NCBI RefSeq assembly: GCF_900101605.1
Contig: NZ_FMUR01000003.1
Coordinates: forward strand, 325,213-389,212
Origin: Butyrivibrio hungatei
GTDB lineage: Bacteria > Bacillota > Clostridia > Lachnospirales > Lachnospiraceae
Reading direction: 5' to 3'
DNA: 64,000 nucleotides
Under the pieces are notes generated by a model that was not told the origin of the DNA, ran no database searches, and was given only the letters and a program-made list of their open reading frames with translations. Of the stretch, positions 42,910-51,726 are shown one piece after another (the first letter of the stretch is position 1; every line of letters begins with the position of its first letter). The position numbers were made by a program, and so were the translations under genes.

Positions 42910-45207
42910 TTATATTGTCACTATATACACCGGGTTGATTGCATCGGCCATGTGATATTCGCCAACTTTCCTATATCTGCTTGCGCTGACTTGAACAATG
43001 TCAGGCTCTGCAAATTCTCCCTCTTTAATAACGGTAAGAACTTCCGTAAGTGTCTCGAGTGTGACACAGTTTATCACAATTCGAATATTCTCATTCATCT
43101 TCTTCAGAATCTCAATGATAACCCGCATATCTCCGCCGCTTCCGCCGATGAACGCATGTGTAGGGACAAGCAGCTCTCCTTCAACCACACTGCCGGAACA
43201 TTCATATGTAAAAGCTGAAATACAGGTATTCTCTGCCATTTTTTTTTCAAGCACCTCTGAAGCTTCGCCCTTTATCACAGTAATATTATCCGCACAGAAC
43301 TTCTCTTTGTTCTTCTTGATAAGTTCAACCGCCTCGTCGTTTCGCTCTATCGCACAGACTTTGATATCAGGGTGCAAAAGAGCTGCTTCGACAGATACGG
43401 AACCTGTCCCCGCGCCGATATCATAGAGCACGGAATCCGCAGAAAGTCCCAGCTTTCTGATAGATATCGCCCTTATCTCCTCTTTGGTCATCGGAGTCTT
43501 GCCTCTGATGAACTCATCGTCTGGTATTCCTCTTATTACAGGCGTTTCGCCCGCGCGCTCATTCTCTATATACAAAAGGCATTTTCCTTTCTCTTCACGT
43601 GAAAAAAGATTATCTCCAAGCTCATTTTCCGATACTTCTAAAATCCGCTCCAAAGCTGTTCCCAGTTCATATCCGATCACAATTTTAAGATCTCCGCATT
43701 CGCCGAAACCTTCAACTTTTACGCTATCGTTCCTGCCATAATCATTTATTTTCGCTACCGCAAACGCAGTTCTCGCAATATCGCCCGTATGCGCACAGCT
43801 TGAAGGAAGAATGATAAGTCTCTTAGCCTCCGCAATATATCCCGCAACATTGCACTCTCTTCCATGCGCGCTCACTATACTGCAGTCTTCCAGCCCAAGT
43901 CCCAATCTGTTTGCAAAAAGAGCCACCGAAGAAATCCCTGATATCTTATGAACTCCATATCCTGCGTTTTCAAAAACCTTCGCCGCATTCTTGGCTCCGC
44001 TGCAAAGGCATATATCTCCCGAGAAAAGAGCCAGCGGCTTCTTGTAGTTAGGATATTCATTCAAAAACTCAAGAATATCTTTTCCCATATAAAGAGGAAC
44101 AAATTCAGCTTTAATCCTGTTCTTATCAACTCTTTCAAGGATGCTCTTCGCTCCGAAAATCACATCCGCATTCTCAAGTGCATCTTCCAGTTCTCTTGTA
44201 TAATATCTCGCATCACCGGGACCGATCCCCGCAAGTATGATGCTCTTTCCTATACTATCCTTAACTTCGTTTAAGCTGTTACTCTCTTTGACGATTTCGC
44301 CGGATTTAACACGCTTCTTGTCAACTCCAAGTTTTTCCAGCACTTCCGGCAGACTGTACCCTTTAGCATATTCACCGGCATTGCTTCCTGAGCCTTCAAG
44401 TCTGCTCTCGGGGCTCTCTATCATAACAACCTTAATCCCGCACTCACTCGCCGCAAGAAGCTTCTCATCAAGCCCGCCCGTAGCGCCGCTCTCCTTCGTA
44501 AGAATTACAGAAGCGCAAATCTCATTTATAAGTGCAACATTCATATCTTTGGAAAAAGGCCCCTGCATAGCAATAATCTGCTTTCCGCGAAGCCCCGCTT
44601 CTTCGCACTTCGTGATACTCTCGATATTCGGAAGGACTCTTGCGTACACTCTTGTTTTATCGGAAATCTCAGCCATGATTGTCTTAAGATCTTTACTTCC
44701 CGTCAAAAGAAGCATGTTGCCGCTTATCTTTTCAAGTTCCTTTGCCGCACTCATGGCCGAATCACAAATTACAATCTGAATACTCTCATTAACCACATCC
44801 GCATTGCATAACATTATGCGCTTTCGACAATTACTCTCAATTTCTTTATCAAAACCACATTCGTTGGAAGCAGTCATAAGCTCAATCTTCGCTCCTGTAT
44901 CTCTAAGGAGCCTTAAATACATAATCCCGGTCTTTTCACATGCTTTCTTAATCTCAGCAGAAACAAGCGTAGCAAAAGGATGCGTAGCATCAACGCACAC
45001 CGTAAAGCCCTCGGAAGCCATAAGTTCCGCCATTTCATCCGCGTTCTTTCTTCCGACAATGACATTTTTCTCTCCAAAAGAATCCTCAATTTCCTTGCCA
45101 TAATCAGTCGCAACACTCACCAAGTGCTGTACGCCCGCCGCAGAAAGCGCAGCCGCAAGCTCTCTTCCTTCAGTTGTTCCTCCGAAAATAAGAACCTTAT
45201 CTCTCAC
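42910..45207 (-). CDS. cbiJET: CbiJ-CbiE-CbiT triple fusion (cobalt-precorrin reductase and methyltransferases)
   Basis: A 765-aa fusion. Residues 1 to about 310 match CbiJ/CobK (IFGGTTEGRELA, VDATHPFA, GPFSKDMN, LTKESGATGGLDEK), the reductase of cobalt-precorrin-6A. About 325-530 match CbiE (LAGIGPGDARYYT, LFSGDICLCSG, SSVALFANRLGL), the C5 methyltransferase. About 570-765 match CbiT (GIPDDEFIRGKTPMTKEEIRA, DIGAGTGSVSVEAA), the C15 methyltransferase/decarboxylase. CbiE-CbiT fusion (CobL) is common; addition of CbiJ is rarer. It is the last gene of the operon and overlaps cbiGH by 11 bp. Confidence 0.92.
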   Translation of the reverse strand: MRDKVLIFGGTTEGRELAAALSAAGVQHLVSVATDYGKEIEDSFGEKNVIVGRKNADEMAELMASEGFTVCVDATHPFATLVSAEIKKACEKTGIMYLRLLRDTGAKIELMTASNECGFDKEIESNCRKRIMLCNADVVNESIQIVICDSAMSAAKELEKISGNMLLLTGSKDLKTIMAEISDKTRVYARVLPNIESITKCEEAGLRGKQIIAMQGPFSKDMNVALINEICASVILTKESGATGGLDEKLLAASECGIKVVMIESPESRLEGSGSNAGEYAKGYSLPEVLEKLGVDKKRVKSGEIVKESNSLNEVKDSIGKSIILAGIGPGDARYYTRELEDALENADVIFGAKSILERVDKNRIKAEFVPLYMGKDILEFLNEYPNYKKPLALFSGDICLCSGAKNAAKVFENAGYGVHKISGISSVALFANRLGLGLEDCSIVSAHGRECNVAGYIAEAKRLIILPSSCAHTGDIARTAFAVAKINDYGRNDSVKVEGFGECGDLKIVIGYELGTALERILEVSENELGDNLFSREEKGKCLLYIENERAGETPVIRGIPDDEFIRGKTPMTKEEIRAISIRKLGLSADSVLYDIGAGTGSVSVEAALLHPDIKVCAIERNDEAVELIKKNKEKFCADNITVIKGEASEVLEKKMAENTCISAFTYECSGSVVEGELLVPTHAFIGGSGGDMRVIIEILKKMNENIRIVINCVTLETLTEVLTVIKEGEFAEPDIVQVSASRYRKVGEYHMADAINPVYIVTI

Positions 45208-47206
45208 TTCTGTATCCTCTTAAAGTAACCATGTGCTCGGCAATATCCCTTGTTGAAGAATTCCCGATAAAAATCGTCGAGAACATATCCACCTCAGCAC
45301 CTTTTAATTCACCCAAAGTCATAACCTTACAGTATTCGCCGTCTCTTCCGATGTTTCCCGCAATTCCGCAAACCCGCTCGGGTGGCAGATTCTCCATCAA
45401 AATCTCGCAGGCATGGGCTAGATATCCCTTCCTTCCCTTACTCTCGGGATTGTAGATGACAACGACCATATCTGCCGACGCCGCAGCACGAAGCCTCTTT
45501 TCGATCAGCTCCATCGGTGTAAGCCTGTCACTCATACTTATTAGGCAAAAATCATGTATAAGCGGTGCCCCAAGAAGCGCCGCACCGCTGATTGCAGCCG
45601 TAACTCCCGGAACCACTTCCGTATCAACGTTATCGAAATTTACCGCCTCTTCATAGCAAAGCCCCGCCATTCCGTAAACTCCGGCATCTCCGCTGCACAC
45701 AAGTGCAACCTTCTTGCCTTCTGCTGCCTTCTCATAAGCAAGTTTTACTCTCTTTTCCTCACCCATCATTGGCGTTGAGATATATTCTTTATCAGGGAAA
45801 AAAGGTCTGACAAGATCGCAGTAAACGGTATATCCGGCGATCACATCGCACGCCTTAAGCGTCTGTACCGCCTTAATCGTCATATTCTCATAATTTCCGG
45901 GTCCGATACCGACAACCGAGACTTTTCCGCCTCTTCTATCACTTGCAGTCTCTTCGCCACCGCATGCAAAATCCATATCAGCACTCTCTGCACTTCTGTC
46001 ACACTCCGTGCCCTGAGACATTACCTTGCTATTTTCCATCACACCTGCCGCAAAAGTCATCCCGTCAAAGCTTTCTTTCGTAACGAGAATCTTCTTGCAA
46101 CCACAGGCCGCTACTGCTCTCTCACAGACATTATCCGCTCCCGTTATACTCTTTACAAACTCAGAAGCCGTAAACTCCCCTTCCTGCGCCATCAATACAT
46201 CCGAAGAAAAGACCTTAAACTCTGCTCCAAGCCCTTTAGCCACACGGATCAATCCTTCTTCCTCTTTCTTAATATCCGCAGAGGCAAGCACACTTACCGC
46301 TCTCTTATCAATATTGTGCTCCGAAAGCTTATCCTCAACAAAAGCCAGCAGCTTCTCATAAGGCGTCCCCTTCTTGCAGCCGACGCCTATCACAATGCAC
46401 TTAGGGATAAGATTAAGAACACCGCTTTCAGACTTATCCTTGCGAAAAGAAATTGTAAAACATGCCTTGCTTTTCTCTATATCAGTCTCTTTCGCAGATT
46501 CATCAAGCTCTGCATTATCAGTGTCTTTAGCATCGCTACCATAGCACTCTCCATCCGCCAATTGCCTGACTACATTCGAATATCCCGTATCAACATCACA
46601 AGAAGGCATACCCGCAATCTCAGCGTCCACCTCATACACAGCCTCTTTCTCCTCAAGAAGCCTTGCCGTAAACTCTTTTACCTTCTTCATATCGGATATG
46701 ACAAATCCGTTCTCGGAGGCAAAAACATCAACCGCAAACTCACCCGAAACATCAGAAGCCGTAGTTATAACGCAATTGGCACCGATCAAATTCGCGATTT
46801 TCTCAGCCTCTCTTACTCCGCCTCCTATATGCCCGGATAAAAGAGGTATCACATTTTTGCCCGCTTCATCCATAACTATCACCGCAGGATCCTTCGTCTT
46901 ATCTTCAATGTAAGGTGCTATCGCTCTAACCGCGATTCCCGCAGCACCTATGAATATGAGAACATTCCCCTGATAAAAATTTTCTTTGACAAAGCCATCC
47001 AATGTAAAGCCCTCATCTGTGCCTTTCACGACAACATTTTCTCTGTCTGAACTTTCCTTATATCGTTCTCCCTTACCAATTCCACTTTCCTCGCCGCCAC
47101 GCACAAACTTCCCATCGGAAATAAGGGAAAGAAGCCTATCCGCAAGCTCTTTTCCCCTTGAAGTGAAACTTATAACCTTATAATTATTAAATTCTGCCTT
47201 TGCCAT
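45197..47206 (-). CDS. cbiGH: CbiG-CbiH fusion (cobalt-precorrin-5A hydrolase / C17 methyltransferase)
   Basis: A 669-aa fusion. The N-terminal part (to about 390) is CbiG, which opens the lactone of cobalt-precorrin-5A: LIFIGAAGIAVRAIAPY, LLSGHIGGGVREA, IGVGCKKGTPYE. The C-terminal part (about 430-669) is CbiH, the ring-contracting C17 methyltransferase: VVGIGPGNYENMT, CSGDAGVYGMAG, PGVTAAISGAALLGAPLIHDFC. An acidic linker joins them. The open frame reaches 47344 but the upstream part overlaps the ATPase gene out of frame; the ATG at 47206 is the first sensible start (47215 possible). The ribosome binding site is weak, so coupling to the ATPase gene is likely. Confidence 0.88.
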   Translation of the reverse strand: MAKAEFNNYKVISFTSRGKELADRLLSLISDGKFVRGGEESGIGKGERYKESSDRENVVVKGTDEGFTLDGFVKENFYQGNVLIFIGAAGIAVRAIAPYIEDKTKDPAVIVMDEAGKNVIPLLSGHIGGGVREAEKIANLIGANCVITTASDVSGEFAVDVFASENGFVISDMKKVKEFTARLLEEKEAVYEVDAEIAGMPSCDVDTGYSNVVRQLADGECYGSDAKDTDNAELDESAKETDIEKSKACFTISFRKDKSESGVLNLIPKCIVIGVGCKKGTPYEKLLAFVEDKLSEHNIDKRAVSVLASADIKKEEEGLIRVAKGLGAEFKVFSSDVLMAQEGEFTASEFVKSITGADNVCERAVAACGCKKILVTKESFDGMTFAAGVMENSKVMSQGTECDRSAESADMDFACGGEETASDRRGGKVSVVGIGPGNYENMTIKAVQTLKACDVIAGYTVYCDLVRPFFPDKEYISTPMMGEEKRVKLAYEKAAEGKKVALVCSGDAGVYGMAGLCYEEAVNFDNVDTEVVPGVTAAISGAALLGAPLIHDFCLISMSDRLTPMELIEKRLRAAASADMVVVIYNPESKGRKGYLAHACEILMENLPPERVCGIAGNIGRDGEYCKVMTLGELKGAEVDMFSTIFIGNSSTRDIAEHMVTLRGYRSER

Positions 47207-47936
47207 AAATCTTTTCATACATTTCATCCGTAAGTGAAAACAAATCCTTGATAAGCCCCTCTCCCATGACTTCGGAAGGCGTCTTGCACAGCGTCTTTCC
47301 ATCGTCATAGACAAGAAGAAGCCTGTCCGAAACAGAAACAGCAAGTTCTAGTTCGTGAATCGACATAACTATCGTCACGCCTTTTTTCGCAAGCCCTTCC
47401 AGCACTTCCATGAGTTCCATCCTATATCTGATGTCCAGATAAGATGTAGGCTCATCCATGACAAGATACTCGGGAGACTGCGCTATTGCCCTTGCAATAA
47501 GCGTCCGCTGTTTCTGCCCGTCGCTCAGATTATTAAACTGCTTGTCCGCAAAACTCTCTATCTTCATAAGAGAAATCGCATCTTCCGAAGCCTCTCTGTC
47601 CTCTTTTCCAAGGACTCCGAAACCGTCCGTATAGGGAAGGCGCCCCGCCATGACAACTTCTCTGCAAGTCATATGCTCAGGTTTTACCCTGTCCGTCGTG
47701 ACTATTGACATTTTCCTTGCCAGCTCCTTAAGCGGCATCTTGGCAACATCCCCGCCATCAATGAACACCGCTCCTGAAACAGGCGCAAGTTCCCTGTAAA
47801 GAGTCTTTAAAAGAGTGGACTTCCCCGCACCGTTCGGTCCTATGAAGGAGATTATCTCTCCTTTTTTTATTTCAAGATTAACTCCCGGAACAACCGCCTT
47901 TCCGCGATATCCCGCAGATAAATCCTCTATTTTCAC
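47187..47936 (-). CDS. ABC transporter ATP-binding protein, FecE/BtuD type
   Basis: A 249-aa ATPase of the iron-siderophore/heme/cobalamin importer family. Walker A GPNGAGKST, Q-loop region VTTDRVKP, signature LSDGQKQRTLIARA, Walker B YLVMDEPTSYLD, switch His in SIHELE. It overlaps the permease gene upstream (4 bp) and cbiGH downstream. With the BtuC-type permease and lipoprotein it forms a full type II importer inside the cobalamin operon. Substrate could be a corrinoid, cobalt-tetrapyrrole or siderophore. Confidence 0.92.
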   Translation of the reverse strand: MKIEDLSAGYRGKAVVPGVNLEIKKGEIISFIGPNGAGKSTLLKTLYRELAPVSGAVFIDGGDVAKMPLKELARKMSIVTTDRVKPEHMTCREVVMAGRLPYTDGFGVLGKEDREASEDAISLMKIESFADKQFNNLSDGQKQRTLIARAIAQSPEYLVMDEPTSYLDIRYRMELMEVLEGLAKKGVTIVMSIHELELAVSVSDRLLLVYDDGKTLCKTPSEVMGEGLIKDLFSLTDEMYEKIYGKGRI

Positions 47937-48949
47937 CCTGTCTTACCTCTTTTTATTATCATGAAAATAACTATCGGCGCCCCAAAAAGTGAAGTCACCG
48001 CAGAAATATTGATCTCAGTCGGTGCAAAAAGCATCCTTGCAAGAAGGTCGCTTATCATGCAAAAAACCGCTCCCGACAGGAAAGACGCCGGAATCAGAAT
48101 TATCGGCTTCGACGACTTCAGAACCTCTCTCATAAGGAAAGGCACAGCAATTCCGATAAACGAAACAGGCCCCACAAATGCCGTAACACACGCCGACAGA
48201 ACACTTGAAAGCACGATAAGGAGCACTCTGCACAGCTTCACATTTATTCCAACGCTCGCAGCGTAAACTTCTCCAAGTCTGAACGCATCAAGCACTTTGC
48301 TCATAAGCATGACCGCCACAAGAACAATTGCCACAATCACCGCAGAAAACCAAGCCGCACTCATCGATGCTCCTGAAAAGCTTCCCTGCGACCAGCTGTG
48401 AAGATTGACAATATCCGAATCTTCCGCAAAAGTGACAAGAAAATCCGTCACAGCGCTGCATATGTAGCCTATCATTATTCCAGCCGCAAGAAGCGCCGCC
48501 ATGTTCCGTACTCTCTTGGAAATAAGAATGATAAATCCCGTAGCCGCCATCGCTCCGACAAAAGCAGTCATCACAAGCATCAGATTCGATGTAAAACCCG
48601 TTCCCGATGTTATGAATATCAGGCTCATCGCAACCGCCATCTTTGCTCCCGACGAAATCCCCAGAATGTACGGGCCCGCGATCGGGTTGGCGAAATATGT
48701 CTGCAAAAGAAATCCGGACACCGCAAGCGCACCTCCAAGAACAAACGTCATAACCGACCTCGGAAGCCTGATACTTGCTATTATATTCCTGCTCTTAACG
48801 TCTCCACCGCCCGCAATCAATATCCTCAACACTTCATCAAGACTTATCCTGACATTTCCTATAAGGATATTTGCAAAAAAAGCCGAGACGCAAAGACCTA
48901 TCAGTAGCACAAAAACCACTACCGCTCTTTTATTCCCGTTCTTAGTCAT
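47933..48949 (-). CDS. FecCD/BtuC-type ABC importer permease
   Basis: A 338-aa polytopic protein with about ten helices and the FecCD family patterns: RLPRSVMTFVLGGALAVSGF near residue 60, NPIAGPYILGISSGA, and GPVSFIGIAVPFLMRE toward the C-terminus. It is the membrane part of the importer in this operon. Its start overlaps the cbiF stop by 8 bp. Confidence 0.93.
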   Translation of the reverse strand: MTKNGNKRAVVVFVLLIGLCVSAFFANILIGNVRISLDEVLRILIAGGGDVKSRNIIASIRLPRSVMTFVLGGALAVSGFLLQTYFANPIAGPYILGISSGAKMAVAMSLIFITSGTGFTSNLMLVMTAFVGAMAATGFIILISKRVRNMAALLAAGIMIGYICSAVTDFLVTFAEDSDIVNLHSWSQGSFSGASMSAAWFSAVIVAIVLVAVMLMSKVLDAFRLGEVYAASVGINVKLCRVLLIVLSSVLSACVTAFVGPVSFIGIAVPFLMREVLKSSKPIILIPASFLSGAVFCMISDLLARMLFAPTEINISAVTSLFGAPIVIFMIIKRGKTG

Positions 48950-49709
48950 TTGTATTTCTGCCTTTTCTAAAGCCCGTAGTAAAATCAGGCGAATACAGCT
49001 TTGACTTCTCGTAATCCGCCTGTTTGACGCTGTTTCCGACTATGATAAGCGCCGTTTTATTTATACCGTTTTCCGCCGCAACCTTCGGAAGATTCTCAAC
49101 ATTCGTAATGAACTTCTTCTCATCATCCCAGGTTGCCTTATATACAATCGCCGCAGGAGTATCTTTTGCCACTCCCGCCTCCGTAAGTCTCCTGCTCAGA
49201 GCCTCGGTATCTCCCGCTGATAAAAAGAAAACCATCGTTGCCCCGTGTTTTGAAAGTTCCTCTACGGACTCTCTCTCCGGCACGGGAGTTCTCTTTTCCA
49301 TCCTCGTGATAATGACACTCTGCGTTACGCCTGGCAAAGTGTACTCCATATTAAGAGCTGCCGCAGCCCCGCAAAAAGAGCTGACACCGGGCGTCACATC
49401 GTAGCCGGTGCCAAGCTTATCAAGCTCATCCATCTGCTCTCTGATAGCGCCATAGATGCTGGGATCCCCCGTGTGAAGTCTCACCGTCATCTTTCCCTCT
49501 TCTTCAGCTTTCTTTACTATTTCTACGACCTGTTCAAGATCAAGCTTTGCGCTGTCATGTATCTCGCAGCCGTCTTTTGCATACTTAAGAAGCTCAGGAT
49601 TTACAAGCGATCCCGCATATATTATGACATCCGCTTTTTCCAAAAGTTCTTTTCCCCTGACCGTTATAAGGTCGACAGCTCCGGGTCCCGCTCCGACAAA
49701 ATGTACCAT
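48942..49709 (-). CDS. cbiF: Cobalt-precorrin-4 C11-methyltransferase CbiF
   Basis: A 255-aa SAM-dependent tetrapyrrole methylase. Seen: VGAGPGAVDLITVRG, YAGSLVNPELL, RLHTGDPSIYGAIREQ, and TPGVSSFCGAAAALNMEYTL. Its ATG abuts the cbiD stop (shared base), so translation is coupled. Anaerobic corrin pathway, ring methylation at C11. Confidence 0.94.
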   Translation of the reverse strand: MVHFVGAGPGAVDLITVRGKELLEKADVIIYAGSLVNPELLKYAKDGCEIHDSAKLDLEQVVEIVKKAEEEGKMTVRLHTGDPSIYGAIREQMDELDKLGTGYDVTPGVSSFCGAAAALNMEYTLPGVTQSVIITRMEKRTPVPERESVEELSKHGATMVFFLSAGDTEALSRRLTEAGVAKDTPAAIVYKATWDDEKKFITNVENLPKVAAENGINKTALIIVGNSVKQADYEKSKLYSPDFTTGFRKGRNTND

Positions 49710-50890
49710 TAAGTTGTCCTTTCCAAGTATTCATGGGCTTTTACGGTACTTACAAGTTCCGTGTATTCGTTAGAAAAAACTATCACCTCAACTTTAAGCG
49801 TTCCCTCTGCCCATTTTTCCATATTTTCTTTTATAAGGCTCGCCATCTTAGGAAAAACCTTGCAAGACACCCCCGCTTCCGTGATTATTCTGACGGCTTC
49901 ATCCGTCATAACACACTCGGAGAGCTTTTCTTTTAACTCATCAAATTCTTTTCCTTCAGAGAACATCCCTGTGATATCAGTCAGTATCTCCATTCTGTGG
50001 TCGCCGTATCTTGAGTGGGTGTTCTTAATCCCGCCTGCTACCTTAACAAGCTTTCCGATGTGCCCCGCAAAGACCATCTCGGAAAAGCCCTCTTCCTTCG
50101 CTATCATAACAGAGTCGTAAACAAAATTAGAAGTCATAACAGCGATATCCTTATCTATCCCGCACTTCTTACTAAGGAAGGTTATTCCGTAGTTACCCGG
50201 CGCAGCCAAAAGAACTTGTCGCCCTTCCGCTTTCCTTACGCGTATCTCGGTTCTTATCGTATCAACTATCGCCTTCTCGCTCATGGGCTCAACTATTCCC
50301 GTCGTTCCAAGAATTGATATGCCGCCGACTATTCCAAGCTTAGGATTAAAAGTCTTCTCTGCGATCTTCTCTCCGCCCGGAACGCTCACTATAACTTCAA
50401 GCCCCGTGTTCTCTGCATTTCTTTCCTTAAGAACTTCGTTTAGATTCTCTTCTATCATTTTTCTCGGAACAGAATTTATCGCAGCTTCACCGATTGCCCT
50501 GTCAAGTCCCGGCTTGGTAACACGCCCAACGCCTTTTCCGCCGTCTATAACTATTCCGGGAGTGTCTTTGATTCTCACGCTGACTTCAATATAAGCTCCC
50601 GTCGTCACATCCGGATCGTCTCCTCCGTCCTTTATCACGGAGCAGGTCACTTTTTTGCCGCTCTCATCGCGAATGACATTAACAATCTCCGCATAGAACG
50701 GTATGCCCTTCGGAGTCATTATATTTACATATTCTATATCTTTAACTCTTTTATCTGCAGCCGTTTCCCAATCTAAATCAGGCTCTGCATCTGCCTTCGA
50801 AGCCTTAACCGAGTCAAGCAGCATCATGAGCGCAGCCTTTGCCGCTGCCGCCGCGCAGCTTCCCGTCGTAAAGCCGCTCCTTAGTTCCAT
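49709..50890 (-). CDS. cbiD: Cobalt-precorrin-5B C1-methyltransferase CbiD
   Basis: A 393-aa enzyme. The N-terminal LRSGFTTGSCAAAAAKAAL motif is diagnostic, followed by VIKDGGDDPDVTTGA, GVGRVTKPGL and the GTTGIVEPMSEKA segment. CbiD acts only in the anaerobic (early cobalt insertion) pathway. Upstream is a 121-bp gap to cbiC with no obvious promoter. Confidence 0.95.
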   Translation of the reverse strand: MELRSGFTTGSCAAAAAKAALMMLLDSVKASKADAEPDLDWETAADKRVKDIEYVNIMTPKGIPFYAEIVNVIRDESGKKVTCSVIKDGGDDPDVTTGAYIEVSVRIKDTPGIVIDGGKGVGRVTKPGLDRAIGEAAINSVPRKMIEENLNEVLKERNAENTGLEVIVSVPGGEKIAEKTFNPKLGIVGGISILGTTGIVEPMSEKAIVDTIRTEIRVRKAEGRQVLLAAPGNYGITFLSKKCGIDKDIAVMTSNFVYDSVMIAKEEGFSEMVFAGHIGKLVKVAGGIKNTHSRYGDHRMEILTDITGMFSEGKEFDELKEKLSECVMTDEAVRIITEAGVSCKVFPKMASLIKENMEKWAEGTLKVEVIVFSNEYTELVSTVKAHEYLERTT

Positions 50891-51011
50891 ATGCCTATTT
50901 TCCTCCGATGCTCTGTCACAGTTGTAAATAAACAGAATTTACCCCCGTATACTGCACAATCTGATTATAGATGATCAAAACAACACACTCGTCCATATGA
51001 CAAAAACAGCG

Positions 51012-51647
51012 TCAACGATACAATTTATACAAAAGCGAATTGCATATCGCCGCCGCAACACCGCTTCCGCCCTTACGTCCTCTGTTAACTATATAAGGAA
51101 CGTCTTTGTCATTATTTATTATAAGTTCTTTTGCCTCAACAACGTTAACGAAACCTACAGACACGCCTATTATGAGTTCAGGTCTGTAGCCTTCATCCAT
51201 AAGCTCTTTTAATTTGATAAGTGCCGTCGGCGCATTTCCTATCGCATAAATTATCGGAACGCCGAGCTTTGCCGCCTTTTCCATGCTGACATAAGCTCTT
51301 GTGACATTTCGCTCTTTGGCTTCCTTGGCAACTTCTTCATCTGCCATGAAGCAATGAACTTCTCCTCCGAATCTTGCGAGAGTTTTTTTGCTGATTCCCG
51401 AAAGTGCCATATTCGTATCGGTCACAATATGTGCGCCATTCTTAATGGCCTCAAGCCCCTTTTCCACCGCACCTTCCGAGAACATCATGGTATCCGCATA
51501 CTCAAAATCCGCCGTGGTATGAATCACCCTTATCACGGTAGCTTCTGTATCATCCGGAAGCGTCTTTCCCATTTGTGTGAGTTCTTGTTTTATTATGCCA
51601 AGACTTGTTTTTTCTATATCGGAAGGAAGAATGTGCTTAATTTCCAT
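51012..51647 (-). CDS. cbiC: Cobalt-precorrin-8 methylmutase CbiC
   Basis: A 211-aa enzyme that moves the C11 methyl group to C12 to form cobyrinate. Seen: VIRVIHTTADFEY with the catalytic His, DTNMALSGI, YAIGNAPTAL and IGVSVGFVNVVEAKE, RKGGSGVAAA. Full length. Third gene of the operon, 79 bp after the substrate-binding lipoprotein gene. Confidence 0.95.
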   Translation of the reverse strand: MEIKHILPSDIEKTSLGIIKQELTQMGKTLPDDTEATVIRVIHTTADFEYADTMMFSEGAVEKGLEAIKNGAHIVTDTNMALSGISKKTLARFGGEVHCFMADEEVAKEAKERNVTRAYVSMEKAAKLGVPIIYAIGNAPTALIKLKELMDEGYRPELIIGVSVGFVNVVEAKELIINNDKDVPYIVNRGRKGGSGVAAAICNSLLYKLYR

Positions 51648-51726
51648 CTGTTTTCCTCATTTTAATGCCGCTGTCATCTTATTATCACATCATTTTCAAA
51701 GATACTACTTTCAAATATTCCATATA

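Noticed and set aside
47207..47344. N-terminal extension of the CbiG-CbiH fusion
   Set aside because: It overlaps the ABC ATPase gene out of frame and shows no CbiG similarity.
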